From: Denitromonas halophila
GTDB lineage: Bacteria > Pseudomonadota > Gammaproteobacteria > Burkholderiales > Rhodocyclaceae
Assembly (NCBI RefSeq): GCF_007625155.1
Contig: NZ_VMNK01000003.1
Span: 434,001-498,000 of the forward strand
Length of the DNA stretch: 64,000 bases
Direction of reading: 5' to 3'
The position numbers and the translations under genes were made by a program. The notes beneath the pieces are model-generated. The model searched no databases. It saw only the letters and a program-made list of their open reading frames with translations, and was not told the origin of the DNA. The first letter of the stretch is position 1. Every line of letters begins with the position of its first letter. Below, in pieces: positions 44,173-55,036 of this stretch.

Positions 44173-45071
44173 ACGGCTCGATGAAGCCCGTCGACATCGC
44201 CCTCGCCCTATTGGTGGTGCTGGTGTGGGGGGTGAACTTCGTGGTCATCAAGGCCGGTGTGGCCGAGGTGCCGCCGCTACTGCTCGGCGCGCTGCGCTTT
44301 CTCGCCGCGGCGCTGCCGGCGGTGTTCTTTTTCCGTGCGCCCAAGTTGCCGCTACGCACCTATCTGGCCTATGGCCTGACCATCGCCTTCGGCCAGTTCG
44401 CGTTTTTGTTCACCGCCATCCATGTCGGCATGCCTTCGGGGCTGGCCTCGTTGGTGCTGCAGTCGCAGGCCTTCTTCACCATGCTCTTCGCCGCCGTGTG
44501 GCTGAAGGAGAGCTGGCGCCCCAGCCAGCTCGCCGGGCTGGTGCTGGCCGCCGGCGGGCTCGGTCTGATCGGCACGGCGCACGGGGTGAGCATGCCGCTG
44601 GCCGGCTTCATGCTCACCGTGGCGGCCGCCTGCAGCTGGGCGGCGGGCAACGTGGTCAGCCGCACCCTCAACCGCAACGGCCCGGTCAATCTGCTGGCCT
44701 TCGTGGTGTGGGCCAGTCTGGTGCCGCCGCTACCCTTTCTGGTCATGTCGCTGTTTGTCGAGGGGCCGGCCGCCATCGTCGCCGCGCTGTCGAATTTCAG
44801 CCTGCGATCGGCCGGCGCAGTGATGTATCTGGGCTGGGGCGCCACTTTGCTCGGGTATGGCCTGTGGGCCCGGCTGATGTCGCGCTACCCGGCCAACCAG
44901 GTCGCCGCCTTCCCGCTGCTGGTGCCACTGGTCGGCCTGAGCGCCGGCTGGCTGGTGTATGGCGAAGCGCTGCAACCGGTGCACTGGATCGGCGGCGGGC
45001 TGCTGATGCTGGGCCTGGGCGTGAATCTGTTTGGCACGCGTCTGATGACACGCCTGCGGGGGGCGACGTGA
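44169..45071 (+). CDS. EamA family transporter
   Basis: Ten-helix DMT exporter of 300 residues with two EamA repeats (IALALLVVLVWGVNFVVIKAG at the start and GWLVYGEALQPVHWIGGGLLMLGLGVNLFG at the end). It resembles YdeD/RhtA-type exporters of cysteine or O-acetylserine pathway metabolites, but substrate cannot be assigned. It is the second exporter in the operon, overlapping LysE and the GlxA-type regulator by four bases each. Confidence 0.92.
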   Translation: MNGSMKPVDIALALLVVLVWGVNFVVIKAGVAEVPPLLLGALRFLAAALPAVFFFRAPKLPLRTYLAYGLTIAFGQFAFLFTAIHVGMPSGLASLVLQSQAFFTMLFAAVWLKESWRPSQLAGLVLAAGGLGLIGTAHGVSMPLAGFMLTVAAACSWAAGNVVSRTLNRNGPVNLLAFVVWASLVPPLPFLVMSLFVEGPAAIVAALSNFSLRSAGAVMYLGWGATLLGYGLWARLMSRYPANQVAAFPLLVPLVGLSAGWLVYGEALQPVHWIGGGLLMLGLGVNLFGTRLMTRLRGAT

Positions 45072-46018
45072 CACTGGCGGTCTATTTCGTCGTCACGCCC
45101 AATGTCTTGCTGCTCGACTATGCCGGGCCCGCCGAAACCCTGCGCATGGCCGCCGACATTGGCGCCGACCTGACGATAACAACCTGCGCACCGGTACCCG
45201 AGCTGCACACCTCGATGGGCATCACGCTGTCGGGCCTGTCGCCGCTACCGGCGCAACTCCCCGACGGAGCGCTGGTGATTGTCGCCGGCAACGCAAGCGA
45301 AGAACTCGACTATGCCCGCCCGGAGGCGCTTGCTGTCATCGACTGGCTGGCCGCCCAGCGCGGGCGCGACATCCGCGTGGCCAGCATCTGCTCGGGCGCA
45401 TTGCTGCTGGCCCGCGCCGGCTGGCTGGACGCCCGACCCTGCACCACCCACCACGCCCTGCTCGACATGCTGCGCCAGAGCGCCCCGAGCGCACGGGTGA
45501 TGGAAGACCGGGTCTTCGTCGACGACGGCCAGGTGGTCACCAGCGCCGGCATCACCACCGGCATCGATCTGGCGCTGTATGTGATCGAACAGCATTTCGG
45601 TGCCGAACTGGCTGCCCGCGTGGCGCGGCGCCTGGTGATGTATGCCCGGCGCGGGCCGAACGATCCGCAGCTGTCACCCTGGCTGGCGCATCGCAACCAT
45701 CTGCACCCCGTCGTCCATAAAGTGCAGGACGCCATCACCCGCGACCCGGCGCGACGCTGGACGCTCGAAGAACTGGCCGAGCTGGCGCATGTCGGCCCAC
45801 GCCACCTCACCCGGCTATTCACCCGCCACGCAGGCATTGGCGTGGTGGCCTACCAGCAGCAACTGCGCATCGCCCGCGCCCGCCAACTGCTGGCCGACCC
45901 GGCCCTGTCGATGGAGCGCGTGGCCGAGCAATGCGGTTTTGCCTCGGCGCGCGACTTCCGCCGCGTGTGGGCCATGTACGTGGATGACTCGCCACGCGCA
46001 CATCGCACAAGTCATTAG
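45068..46018 (+). CDS. GlxA/AraC family transcriptional regulator
   Basis: Regulator of 316 residues with an N-terminal DJ-1-like domain (about 1-190) and a C-terminal AraC helix-turn-helix pair (about 210-310). The DJ-1 part has VRVASICSGALLLARAGWLD with the elbow cysteine and a THH motif. The DNA-binding part has WTLEELAELAHVGPRHLTRLF and VAEQCGFASARDFRRVW. GTG 45068 overlaps the EamA stop by four bases. It is the last gene of the operon and probably senses the same small molecule that the operon breaks down or exports. Confidence 0.9.
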   Translation: MTLAVYFVVTPNVLLLDYAGPAETLRMAADIGADLTITTCAPVPELHTSMGITLSGLSPLPAQLPDGALVIVAGNASEELDYARPEALAVIDWLAAQRGRDIRVASICSGALLLARAGWLDARPCTTHHALLDMLRQSAPSARVMEDRVFVDDGQVVTSAGITTGIDLALYVIEQHFGAELAARVARRLVMYARRGPNDPQLSPWLAHRNHLHPVVHKVQDAITRDPARRWTLEELAELAHVGPRHLTRLFTRHAGIGVVAYQQQLRIARARQLLADPALSMERVAEQCGFASARDFRRVWAMYVDDSPRAHRTSH

Positions 46019-46110
46019 GGCGTATTCGCAGTAGATCCACAATTGCGCTGCACGAAAGATCCCGCGAAGGTTAGCATTCACGCAAAGACCGGAAAAAAAG
46101 GATCTGCCGC

Positions 46111-47160
46111 GTGGACGGCATCTTTGTACTGACCTTCATTGCCGTGGCAATCGTGCTGGTGTTCGACTACACCAACGGATTCCACGACGCAGCCAACGTG
46201 GTCGCCACCGTCATCGCCTCGCGCGCCATGACGCCGGGGCAGGCGGTGGTGGTGGTGGGTGTCTTCGAATTTCTCGGCCCCTTGCTTGGTGGCACGGCGG
46301 TGGCCAACACCATTGGCGGATTTGTTGACCTCAGCAATCTGGCGGCCAGCCATGCCATCGTGGTGGTGCTGGCCGGGCTGATCGGCGCGATTGCCTGGAA
46401 CCTGCTCACTTGGTGGCGCGGTCTGCCGTCCTCGTCGTCACACGCACTGGTCGGTGGGCTGATCGGCGCGACCCTGCTGGCCGCCGGAACCGAACACGTG
46501 GTGTGGGGCATGGATGCCTGGCGCAGTGACGGCCACCTGACCGGCGTGTTGAAGGTGCTCGCGGCACTCATTCTCTCGCCCCTGATCGGGCTGCTCGCGG
46601 GCTTTGCCATTCACCGCCTGGCCATGCTGTTGCTGCGCGCCGCCCACCCACGTATCAACACCCGGTTGCGGCGCATGCAGTTCATCACCACCGCCGCGCT
46701 GGCCTTTTCGCACGGCGCCAACGACGCCCAGAAGAGCATGGGCATCATCACGCTGCTACTGGTGCTGGGCGGGTATCTGCCCAGTTTTTCGGTGCCGCTC
46801 TGGGCCATGCTGGCCTGTGCCTCGGCGCTCACGCTGGGTATTCTCACCGGCGGCTGGCGCATCGTACGTACGCTCGGCTTTTCGGTCTACAAGGTGCGCC
46901 CGCTGCATGCGCTCGATTCGCAGCTGACCTCGGCCGGCGTGATCTTCACGGCCGCGCTGGTCGGCGCGCCAGTGTCGACCAGCCACGTGGTGGCCAGCTC
47001 GATCATGGGCATCGGCGCTGCCGAGCGGCCCAAGGCAGTGCGCTGGGGCAAAGCGCGCGAGATCGGCCAGACCTGGCTGCTGACCCTGCCCGCCTCGGCC
47101 GCCGCCGGTGCGCTCGCACTGCTGGCATTTCTTCCTTTTCTCTCCGGGCCCACCGCATGA
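46111..47160 (+). CDS. Inorganic phosphate transporter, PiT family
   Basis: Low-affinity phosphate/cation symporter of 349 residues with about ten membrane helices. The twin PiT signatures are LVFDYTNGFHDAANVVATVIASRAM in the first half and FSHGANDAQKSMGIITLLLVL in the second. A GTG start at 46111 follows GGAAAAAAAGGA-like sequence. It overlaps the DUF47 gene by four bases, the usual PiT-PhoU-like pair. Transport of arsenate or metal-phosphate is a known side activity of the family. Confidence 0.95.
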   Translation: MDGIFVLTFIAVAIVLVFDYTNGFHDAANVVATVIASRAMTPGQAVVVVGVFEFLGPLLGGTAVANTIGGFVDLSNLAASHAIVVVLAGLIGAIAWNLLTWWRGLPSSSSHALVGGLIGATLLAAGTEHVVWGMDAWRSDGHLTGVLKVLAALILSPLIGLLAGFAIHRLAMLLLRAAHPRINTRLRRMQFITTAALAFSHGANDAQKSMGIITLLLVLGGYLPSFSVPLWAMLACASALTLGILTGGWRIVRTLGFSVYKVRPLHALDSQLTSAGVIFTAALVGAPVSTSHVVASSIMGIGAAERPKAVRWGKAREIGQTWLLTLPASAAAGALALLAFLPFLSGPTA

Positions 47161-47816
47161 ACCCCGACACTCCTGGCCGTTTCTCGCTGTCTGCCCTGTT
47201 CCATCGGATCATCGACCGGATGGTGCCCAAGGCGCCTGACTTTTACGGTCTGCTGCATGAGCAGGCCATTCATGTGCAGCACACCACGCATCTGCTGGTG
47301 CGCTTCATGAAGAGTGGCGACGCCGCGCTAGCCAAGGAGATCAAGCGCGACGAGCACACCGCCGACACCATCAAGATCCGCAATCTGCACACACTCAACG
47401 AAGCCTTCTCGACCCCCTGCGACCGGGAGGACATCTACCGCGCCATCATGACGCTCGATGATGTGGTCAATTACTGCAAGACCACGGTCAACGAGATGTC
47501 GGTGCTGGGCGTGGGCCCCGACGAAGTCATGCACCACATGGCCATCCAGCTCGACGGCGGCGCCCAGGCACTGATCAATGGCTATGCCAAGCTGGCCACC
47601 ACCCCGTTGGCCGCCGAAACCGATGCCGCCGCCGGACGCAAAGCCGAGCGCCGGGTCGAAAAGCTCTACCGCAAGGCGCTGGCCGAGCTGTTCGTTGGCG
47701 ACGATTATCTGAACATGTTCAAACGCCGCGAAATCTACCGTCACCTGTCCAACGCCGCCGACCGCATGGCCGCCTGCGCCAACACCCTCCACGATATTGT
47801 TGTAAAGATCACCTGA
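47157..47816 (+). CDS. DUF47 (PhoU-like) family protein
   Basis: Helical protein of 219 residues in the DUF47/TIGR00153 group, related to PhoU and thought to regulate the neighbouring PiT phosphate transporter. Typical phrases are FYGLLHEQAIHVQHTTHLLVRFM near residue 25-50, KRDEHTADTIKIRN, and NAADRMAACANTLHDIVVK at the end. It overlaps the transporter gene, so the pair is translated together. Confidence 0.93.
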   Translation: MNPDTPGRFSLSALFHRIIDRMVPKAPDFYGLLHEQAIHVQHTTHLLVRFMKSGDAALAKEIKRDEHTADTIKIRNLHTLNEAFSTPCDREDIYRAIMTLDDVVNYCKTTVNEMSVLGVGPDEVMHHMAIQLDGGAQALINGYAKLATTPLAAETDAAAGRKAERRVEKLYRKALAELFVGDDYLNMFKRREIYRHLSNAADRMAACANTLHDIVVKIT

Positions 47817-47873
47817 TCCAGCCCGTTAGACCTTCGTAGTAGGCGCGGTTTTGGCGCCCGAGAGATTTCGCCC

Positions 47874-50612
47874 ATGCCCCTGAAAGACCAGCAAAAAATT
47901 CTCGACGAAGCCGGCGTCGGCACCTGGTCTTACGACTGCATTGCGGATCGTTTCACCTGGAGTCCCTTTATCGCCACCATGCTCGGTGTGCCGGCGGAGT
48001 CCCTGCCACCGGACGCCGAACGCTGGCTGCTCACGCTCCACCCGGAAGATCGCGCACCCGCACAGGAAACCACCATCGCCGCCTGGCGCCAGGGTCGTCC
48101 CATGGAGCTCAAGGTCCGGGTCCGACGTGGTGATGCGAGCTGGTGCTGGGTGAGGTATCGCGGCCGGGTGGTCAAGCGGCGCGAGGACGGCTGGGCGCTG
48201 CAGGCGAGCGGCATCGTGATGGACATTACCGAATGGCAAGACACCGAAGCGGCGCTCCAGGAGGAACGCGCCCATCTGCGCGCACTGGTCAATACCATCC
48301 CCGACCTGATCTGGCTGAAGGACCCACACGGTAAATACCTCAACTGCAACAAACGCTTCTCGGATTTCTTTGGTGCGCCCGAAGCCGACATCATCGGCAA
48401 GACCGATTACGACTTCGTCGATCGTGAGCTGGCCGATTTTTTCCGATCGAAAGACCTTGCCGCGATGCATGCCGGCAAGCCATGCACCAACGAGGAATGG
48501 GTCACCTTCGCCGACGATCAGCGTCGCGCACTGCTCACAACCACTAAGACACCAATGTTCGCGCGGGATCGACTCATTGGTGTACTCGGTGTGGCCCGCG
48601 ACATCACGGCCGAGCATGAGGCACGCCAGCGCCTCGACAGAGCGCAGCAGATGTTCTCGGTCGCCTTTCAATCCAGCCCGCTGGCAATCTGCATTTCCGA
48701 CCTGGAAACAGGACGGCACCGCGAAGTGAACGCGCAATTCGGCAAAGTCTTCGGCTATGACCCCGACGAAGCACGGGGCAAAACCTCGCTGGAACTCAAT
48801 CTGTGGCCAAACCCCGAAACCCGCATCGCCTGGCGCGACGTTCTCATCGCTGACGGTGGCTGCGTGGATTACCGCACCACCATGCTCCGTCGCGACGGCC
48901 AAGCCATGCGCTGCAGTCTGTCGGCGGGGGTCATTCCAATCGAAGGGCGCGCGCATGTCGTCGCCTATGTCACGGATGTATCCGACGCGGAGCACGCCGC
49001 TCAGCAGCTCGAACAACGCGACCGCTATCAACGGGCGCTGCTGGACAACTTCCCCTTCATGGTCTGGCTGAAGGACAAGGACAGCCGAATCCTGGCCGCG
49101 AATGCGCCCTACGCCGCAGCCTGTGGCGCAAGCTCGCCGGAGGCTCTCGTTGGCAAAACGGACCGCGACCTCTGGCCCCAGGATCTGGCGGAGCGCTATC
49201 GGAACGATGACCTCGTCATCCTGAGCGGCACGCAAAGCATCAGCGTTGAAGAACCCGTCGAAATCGATGGCGAACCCCGCTGGGTCGAGACGTGCAAGTC
49301 GCCCATGATCGTCAATGGCGAGACGGTTGGGACAGTCGGCTTCGCGCGCGACATCACTGAAAAGCGCACGACCGCCATCGAGCTGGAGATGCACCGCCAC
49401 CACCTGGAAGAGCTGGTCGCGGAACGCACCGCCGAGCTGGAGGCGGCCAACCGCGCCAAAAGCACCTTCCTGGCCAACATGAGCCATGAGATCCGCACCC
49501 CGCTCAACGCCATCATCGGGCTGACCCAGCTGATGCTGCGCAACCAGCCCCAGCCGGATGACGCCCGACGGCTGGACAGCGTGGTCAGTGCCGGCAAACA
49601 CTTGTTGGCCATCATCAACGACCTGCTCGACATCTCGAAGATCGAAGCCGACCGCATGCCACTCGACATCGCCGGCTTCGAGATCGCCCAGGTGGTTGAC
49701 GACACGATCGGGCTGGTGCAAGACGGCGCCGAGGCCAAGGGGCTGACGCTCAGCCTTGTTGTTGACCCGCGAGTCCCCGCTCATGTGACCGGTGACGCCA
49801 CTCGCGTCGGTCAGATCCTGTTCAATTTTTTGGGCAACGCGGTCAAGTTCACCCCGCGCGGCGGGATCCATCTGCGCATTCGCCCACTGGAGAAGGCTGG
49901 CGACGGCGTGACCCTTCGCTTCGAGGTCATCGACACCGGCATCGGTATCGATGCGGACATCCAGCCGCGGCTGTTCAACGCCTTCGAGCAGGGTGACCCT
50001 AGCACCACCCGGCGCTACGGCGGCACCGGCCTGGGGCTGGCCATCAGCCGCCGCCTGGCGGAACTGATGGGCGGCAGCGTCGGCGTGAGCAGCACACCCG
50101 GGCAAGGCAGCACCTTCTGGTTCACCGCGCATTTCGGCCTCGTCAAGACCGAGCCCGCGCCCCTGCCGAAAGCCTCCGACCCGCACACCGACGCCAGCGT
50201 GCTGGCGCGCGACTTTGGCCAGCGCCGCTTATTGCTGGTCGAAGACAACGAGGTCAATCAATACGTGGCAATGGAGTTGCTGGCCGATGCCGGCCTGAAA
50301 GCCGATGTGGCTGAAGATGGCCAGCAAGCGGTCGAGCTGTTCGCCCGCCAGCCCTACGACCTGATCCTGATGGACATGCAGATGCCGGTGATGGACGGAC
50401 TGGCGGCCACCCGTGCCATCCGCGCACTCGCCAACGGTGGCGAGGTACCGATCCTGGCCATGACAGCCAACGCCTTTGCCGAAGACCGCCAGCGCTGCAC
50501 CGAGGCGGGCATGAACGATTACCTGTCCAAGCCCTTCGAACCCGAGCATCTCTACGCGGTGCTGCGTCGCTGGCTGGACCCGGGGCGCCGGCCTGCGACG
50601 CCCCCCGCCTGA
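47874..50612 (+). CDS. Multi-PAS hybrid sensor histidine kinase
   Basis: Cytosolic-looking hybrid histidine kinase of 912 residues with no membrane helix. About four PAS/PAC modules span residues 1-500, each with FARDIT or WLKD-type PAS phrases. HisKA follows with H538 ([16 protein letters not shown]), then HATPase_c with [10 protein letters not shown] and [10 protein letters not shown], and a receiver domain with phospho-acceptor D834 ([13 protein letters not shown]). No separate output regulator is adjacent, so phosphotransfer to a distant HPt or regulator is expected. The PAS ligand is unknown. Confidence 0.93.
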   Translation: MPLKDQQKILDEAGVGTWSYDCIADRFTWSPFIATMLGVPAESLPPDAERWLLTLHPEDRAPAQETTIAAWRQGRPMELKVRVRRGDASWCWVRYRGRVVKRREDGWALQASGIVMDITEWQDTEAALQEERAHLRALVNTIPDLIWLKDPHGKYLNCNKRFSDFFGAPEADIIGKTDYDFVDRELADFFRSKDLAAMHAGKPCTNEEWVTFADDQRRALLTTTKTPMFARDRLIGVLGVARDITAEHEARQRLDRAQQMFSVAFQSSPLAICISDLETGRHREVNAQFGKVFGYDPDEARGKTSLELNLWPNPETRIAWRDVLIADGGCVDYRTTMLRRDGQAMRCSLSAGVIPIEGRAHVVAYVTDVSDAEHAAQQLEQRDRYQRALLDNFPFMVWLKDKDSRILAANAPYAAACGASSPEALVGKTDRDLWPQDLAERYRNDDLVILSGTQSISVEEPVEIDGEPRWVETCKSPMIVNGETVGTVGFARDITEKRTTAIELEMHRHHLEELVAERTAELEAANRAKSTFLANMSHEIRTPLNAIIGLTQLMLRNQPQPDDARRLDSVVSAGKHLLAIINDLLDISKIEADRMPLDIAGFEIAQVVDDTIGLVQDGAEAKGLTLSLVVDPRVPAHVTGDATRVGQILFNFLGNAVKFTPRGGIHLRIRPLEKAGDGVTLRFEVIDTGIGIDADIQPRLFNAFEQGDPSTTRRYGGTGLGLAISRRLAELMGGSVGVSSTPGQGSTFWFTAHFGLVKTEPAPLPKASDPHTDASVLARDFGQRRLLLVEDNEVNQYVAMELLADAGLKADVAEDGQQAVELFARQPYDLILMDMQMPVMDGLAATRAIRALANGGEVPILAMTANAFAEDRQRCTEAGMNDYLSKPFEPEHLYAVLRRWLDPGRRPATPPA

Positions 50613-50615
50613 ACG

Positions 50616-50648
50616 CAAAAACGGCCACCAGTGACGGTGGCCGTTTTT
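50616..50648. terminator. Bidirectional rho-independent terminator
   Basis: AAAACGGCCACC pairs with GGTGGCCGTTTT around AGTGAC, with A- and T-runs on either side. It separates the convergent kinase gene and proX. Confidence 0.92.
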
Positions 50649-50666
50649 GTGTTGCGTCAGCGGCGC

Positions 50667-51680
50667 TTACTTGGCCGCGGCACGGGCCGCATCGAGCCAG
50701 CCGTCGTAGGTGGCGCGATTGGCCTTGATCCAGCCCGCCACATGCCGGGCAATATCCGCCGGCTTGTTCTCGCCATCGCGCATCCGCAGGTTCTGCGCCG
50801 AGATGTCGTTGGCCGACAGCTTCATCACCTCAAACAACTTGGCCGCCGACGGGTTGGCGTCGGTAAAGGCGCGGTTGGCGATGATGCGCTGGTTGTTGGC
50901 CTGGAAACCGTAGTTCGAACCATCGGGCAGTGCGGTGTTCACATCCTTGCGCTCGCCCGGCAGCGCCGAAAACGGCACTTGCAGCCACACCACATCCTTG
51001 CCCGGCACCAGCACGCCGCTCACCCAGTAAGGCGTCCAGGTGTAGTAGAACACCGCCTGGCCCTGCTTCTGACGCGCGATGGTGTCAGCGATGATTGCCG
51101 AGTAGGCGCCCTGCTTGTGGGTCACGTTGTCGCGCAGGCCATAGGCATCGAGGTGATGCTCGATGACCTTCTCGCAGCCCCAGCCCGGATTGCACCCGGC
51201 CAGATCGGCCTTGCCGTCGCCGTCGGTATCGAAGAGCTTGGCGATCTTCGGGTCCTTGAGCTGATCAATCGACTTGATGCCGTACTTGTCGGCCGTTTTC
51301 TTGTCGATCAAGTAGCCTTGCAGCGCGCCGGGCGAATACACGCCCTCGCGGAACAGCTTCTTGTCGCCGCCGGCCCGTTCGTAGAAATCGATGTGCAGCG
51401 GGTCCCAGTGATCGGCCATGAAAGTGGCGTCGCCATTGCCGAGCGCGATGTGGCCGGCGGCGTACTCGATTTCCTTGATGGCGCCGACCTCGTAACCGAG
51501 GTCCTTGAGGCCTTGCATGACCAACTCGGTCTGAAAGGTCTCTTCGGCAATCGAACTCTTGATCGGCAGGACCTTGACGCCCTTGCCGGGCATGTCGGCG
51601 GCAAAGGCGCCGAGCGAGAAGGTGGCGGCAAGCGCAATGGCGGTGCCGCGCGCAAGATGAGTCAGTCGGGAAAGTCGCAT
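50667..51680 (-). CDS. proX: Glycine betaine/proline ABC transporter substrate-binding protein ProX
   Basis: Periplasmic binding protein of 337 residues with a signal peptide (1-27, LGAFA-AD). It matches ProX in length and in phrases such as [19 protein letters not shown] and [20 protein letters not shown], the latter supplying the aromatic box that binds quaternary amines. [11 protein letters not shown] loop looks calcium-binding. It is the last gene of proV-proW-proX on the minus strand, 32 bases after proW, and ends at the shared terminator. Confidence 0.94.
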   Translation of the reverse strand: MRLSRLTHLARGTAIALAATFSLGAFAADMPGKGVKVLPIKSSIAEETFQTELVMQGLKDLGYEVGAIKEIEYAAGHIALGNGDATFMADHWDPLHIDFYERAGGDKKLFREGVYSPGALQGYLIDKKTADKYGIKSIDQLKDPKIAKLFDTDGDGKADLAGCNPGWGCEKVIEHHLDAYGLRDNVTHKQGAYSAIIADTIARQKQGQAVFYYTWTPYWVSGVLVPGKDVVWLQVPFSALPGERKDVNTALPDGSNYGFQANNQRIIANRAFTDANPSAAKLFEVMKLSANDISAQNLRMRDGENKPADIARHVAGWIKANRATYDGWLDAARAAAK

Positions 51681-51712
51681 GGTGTGCGTCTCCTGTAAAA
51701 GGTTTGAAAAAT

Positions 51713-52900
51713 TCAGGCGGCGGCGGACTTGCCGAGCAGCCGGCGGACTGCGCCGATCGGTCCGGTGTCATACCAGCGACCCGGCGCTGTCTTGCCGCCG
51801 GCCATGGCCTGTGTGATGCGGTCGAGCATGATCGCGAGGATCACGATGCCCAGACCACCAATCGTGGCCAGCCCCATGTCGAGCCGACCGATACCGCGAA
51901 GTACCATTTGACCCAGGCCGCCGACGGCGATCATCGAGGCGATGACCACCATCGACAGACCGAGCATCAGCGTCTGGTTGATGCCGGCCATGATGGTCGG
52001 CATGGCCAGCGGCAGTTGCACGCGGGTGAGCAGTTGCCAGGGCGAAGCGCCGAAGGCGCGGGAGGCTTCGATCAGGTCGGGCCGCACCTGACGGATGCCC
52101 AGGTTGGTGAGGCGGATCAGCGGCGGCAGGGCGAAGACGATGGTGACCACCACGCCCGGCACATTGCCGATGCCGAAGAGCATCACCACCGGCACCAGAT
52201 ACACAAAGGCCGGCGTGGTCTGCATCGCGTCGAGCACCGGTCGGGCGAGCCCTTCAAGCTTGTCGTTGCGCGCCATGATGATGCCGGTTGGCAAGCCGAT
52301 GACCATGCAGAAAAACACCGAGGTGAGCACCAGCGAGAGGGTCACCATGGCTTCGTCCCAGGCGCCGATCAGGCCGATCACGATCAGCGATAACACCGAG
52401 GCAATGCCCAGCCGGCGGCCACTGACCTGCCAGGCGATGAGGCCGAACAACAAAATCATGGCGAAGGCCGGCACGGCCAGCAGGGCCTGCTCGATGCCGG
52501 TGAGCGTGGCGTCGATGGGCAGGCGCACGGCCTGGAAGAAGGGGCGGAAGTTATCCACCACCCAGTTCAAGCCCTGATCAACCCAGGTGTCGAGCGGGAT
52601 CACCGAATCGTTAAAGGGGTGCACCCAGTCAAAGGGCGGCTCGGGCGCGGCCTCGGGCGGCGCGCCCAGCCAGTCGCCATTGGCGGCCGCCGGCGCTTCG
52701 GCCGGCGCGGGGGTCGGCGTGGTGCCGCCCCAGGGATTGGCGGGGGCGGCCGCGTCTGCCGCGGCGGCCTCAACCGGCGCCGCCGGCTCGGGCGTGCCGG
52801 CTGCCGGGGTCGCCCAGGGGTTGGCGGCTGTGGATGCAGGCGCGGGCGCCTCGGCTGGCGCAGCGGCAGCCCAGGGGTTAGTGGCGGTCTTATCACTCAT
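51713..52900 (-). CDS. proW: Glycine betaine/proline ABC transporter permease ProW
   Basis: Inner-membrane permease of 395 residues. The N-terminal 90 residues are a low-complexity Ala/Pro tail with three NPW motifs (NPWAA, NPWAT, NPWGG), extending the NPW tail seen in enteric ProW. Then come the periplasmic [20 protein letters not shown] segment and membrane helices. The ABC-contact motif lies in [24 protein letters not shown]. The stop of proV overlaps its start by four bases, so the two are coupled. Confidence 0.94.
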   Translation of the reverse strand: MSDKTATNPWAAAAPAEAPAPASTAANPWATPAAGTPEPAAPVEAAAADAAAPANPWGGTTPTPAPAEAPAAANGDWLGAPPEAAPEPPFDWVHPFNDSVIPLDTWVDQGLNWVVDNFRPFFQAVRLPIDATLTGIEQALLAVPAFAMILLFGLIAWQVSGRRLGIASVLSLIVIGLIGAWDEAMVTLSLVLTSVFFCMVIGLPTGIIMARNDKLEGLARPVLDAMQTTPAFVYLVPVVMLFGIGNVPGVVVTIVFALPPLIRLTNLGIRQVRPDLIEASRAFGASPWQLLTRVQLPLAMPTIMAGINQTLMLGLSMVVIASMIAVGGLGQMVLRGIGRLDMGLATIGGLGIVILAIMLDRITQAMAGGKTAPGRWYDTGPIGAVRRLLGKSAAA

Positions 52901-54105
52901 GCCGCGTCCTCCGTATTCTGTGCGTGCAGGAATTCGAGCATGGTGTTGCGGGTGATCGCCCCACGGTAGCGCCCCTTCTCATCCACCACCGGCAAGCCGT
53001 AGGGATGCTGGGTGAGCGGCTCGTAGAGCTCGCTGATCGGGGTGTCCGGGGTGAGCACGTGCGGCTCAGGCAGGAAGGCCTCGCGCAGCTTGGCGTCGGG
53101 ACTGGCCTTGGCCGCCCTCTTCAGGCTGTCGAGCGAGACCACGCCCATCAGCTTCTGGTCGGGGCTGACCACGTAGCCATACTCGCGGTCATGCGAGCGC
53201 AGGCGTTCGATGGCACTGCGCACGCCCATGCCCTGGTGATCGATGATGTTGACCTGGGTCTTGCGTGCCAGATCGGCCGCCGACAGGATGCTGGTGGCGT
53301 CCACGCCCTTGAAGAAGGACTTCACATAGTCGTTGGCCGGGTTGCGCAGAATCTCTTCGGCCGTACCCACCTGCACCACCACGCCGCCTTCCATGATGGC
53401 GATGCGATCACCGATGCGGATGGCTTCGTCCAGGTCGTGCGAAATGAAGATGATGGTGCGCTTGTCCACCGCCTGCAGCTTGACCAGCTCGTCCTGCATT
53501 TCGGTGCGGATCAAGGGGTCGAGCGCCGAGAAGGCCTCGTCCATGAGCAGCACCTGCGGGTCGTTGGCCAGCGCGCGGGCCAGACCCACCCGCTGCTGCA
53601 TGCCGCCGGAGAGTTCATCGGGGTAACTGCGCGCCCGCTCGGCCAAACCGACCTGCTCCAGCGCGACCATGGCACGGGCATGGCGCTCGGCTTCGGGCAT
53701 GCCGGCGAGTTCCAGCCCGAAGGCAGTGTTGTCGATGACCGACAGATGCGGCATCAATGCGAAGGACTGGAACACCATGCTGACCTCCGAGCGGCGCAGA
53801 TCGCGCAGCTCGATGTCGTTCATCTTGGCGATGTCACGACCGTTGATCAGCACCTGACCCGAGGTCGGTTCGATCAGGCGATTGAGCAAGCGAACCAGCG
53901 TCGACTTGCCGGAGCCGGAGAGGCCCATGATGACAAAGATTTCGCCCTCATTGACGCTGAAACTGGCATCGATGACACCGAGGGTCTGCCCGGTGCGGGC
54001 GAAGATGGTGGCCTTGTCCTGCCCCTGCTCGACGAGTTTCATCGCCTCGCGGGGCCGGTCTCCAAAGACCTTGTAGAGATTTTTGACGACGAGTTTTTCC
54101 GACAT
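52897..54105 (-). CDS. proV: Glycine betaine/proline ABC transporter ATPase ProV
   Basis: ATP-binding subunit of 402 residues. Walker A is [16 protein letters not shown], the ABC signature is [17 protein letters not shown], Walker B is [13 protein letters not shown], and tandem CBS domains fill about residues 280-395, as in ProV and OpuAA. CBS domains link transport to ionic strength. ATG 54105 was chosen because AAGGA lies three to eight bases upstream and [15 protein letters not shown] is the family start; a TTG at 54120 would add five residues. It heads proV-proW-proX, and the 193 bases before it probably carry the osmoregulated promoter. Confidence 0.95.
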   Translation of the reverse strand: MSEKLVVKNLYKVFGDRPREAMKLVEQGQDKATIFARTGQTLGVIDASFSVNEGEIFVIMGLSGSGKSTLVRLLNRLIEPTSGQVLINGRDIAKMNDIELRDLRRSEVSMVFQSFALMPHLSVIDNTAFGLELAGMPEAERHARAMVALEQVGLAERARSYPDELSGGMQQRVGLARALANDPQVLLMDEAFSALDPLIRTEMQDELVKLQAVDKRTIIFISHDLDEAIRIGDRIAIMEGGVVVQVGTAEEILRNPANDYVKSFFKGVDATSILSAADLARKTQVNIIDHQGMGVRSAIERLRSHDREYGYVVSPDQKLMGVVSLDSLKRAAKASPDAKLREAFLPEPHVLTPDTPISELYEPLTQHPYGLPVVDEKGRYRGAITRNTMLEFLHAQNTEDAA

Positions 54106-54313
54106 GCGTCCTTGTGACAATCATTCGCGTCGGAATGAGTCCATCCAAAAGGCCAAGATGCCGACAGAAGCGAAACTGCCTGACGATGACGGAGTCGTGA
54201 TGTCCTCAGAATGGCGACAATGTCGCCCGACGCGAAGTCATTGATTGTAATGAGTAGCCGTAAAGTCTAACACACGATAGTTTTGTGCAAAACCTTTCGG
54301 CCGGGCGCCCACC

Positions 54314-54907
54314 CTAGCGAATCGCAATCTGGCTGGCCTTCTCAGGGTAGAGGGCCTTGATGCCGGCATAACCCGCCCGAATGGCTTCAAGGTCAGCCTC
54401 GACGTCGTCGGTCGGCTGCACGTAGGCCGCAATCCCCACGCAGCGCCGACCCCAGTCGATGTAGCCCAGCGCGATGGGCACGTTTGCCTGACGCGCGATC
54501 CGGTGGAAACCGCTCTTCCAGCCCTCGACATAGGCGCGCGTGCCTTCCGGCGCGATGCACACAATGGCGTGCGCGTCGGCGTGGATCTGCGCCACCACAT
54601 CGTCGATGAAGCCCCCGGGTCGGGAGCGATTGATGGGAATCCCGCCCAGCCAGCGAAACAGCCGGCCGAAGGGTGCGCGGAAGAGGGTGTGCTTGCCCAC
54701 CCAGCGTATTGGCCAGCCACAGGTAAAACGGGCCATCAAACCCGCGGGGAAGTCCCAGTTGGAGGTGTGCGGGTAGGCCAGCAGAATCATCTTCGGCCCG
54801 GGCGGGGTGCCCATATCCACGCGCCAGCCCAACCGCTTGAACAAGAACGCAGCCCACGCTTTGGGCGCAACAGGGAAGGGAAGAGGTTCGGCCACGGGCG
54901 CGCCCAA
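54314..54907 (-). CDS. 1-acyl-sn-glycerol-3-phosphate acyltransferase family protein
   Basis: Lysophosphatidate-type acyltransferase of 197 residues. The H(x4)D active site is in AYPHTSNWDFPAG, and the glycerol-phosphate-binding phrase IVCIAPEGTRAYVEGWKSGFH contains the EGTR motif. It is shorter than PlsC and lacks a clear N-terminal membrane helix, so it may act on a different acceptor. It stands alone on the minus strand. Confidence 0.88.
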   Translation of the reverse strand: MGAPVAEPLPFPVAPKAWAAFLFKRLGWRVDMGTPPGPKMILLAYPHTSNWDFPAGLMARFTCGWPIRWVGKHTLFRAPFGRLFRWLGGIPINRSRPGGFIDDVVAQIHADAHAIVCIAPEGTRAYVEGWKSGFHRIARQANVPIALGYIDWGRRCVGIAAYVQPTDDVEADLEAIRAGYAGIKALYPEKASQIAIR

Positions 54908-55036
54908 TTCGATGGAGGTCGCGCATTGTGGCTGAAAAGCCCGCCAAACTCAGCGTGCAGTGCGCAATGTCAAATGGCTAAACGGCCGACAGCATGCCAT
55001 GTTCATTCTGGCGCCGGCGAAAGCGCACACCGCGTG

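Noticed and set aside
47826-50186. A 786-residue minus-strand open frame opposite the hybrid histidine kinase
   Set aside because: The plus strand has PAS, HisKA, HATPase and receiver motifs in order; the antisense frame shows no known domain and lacks a ribosome site.
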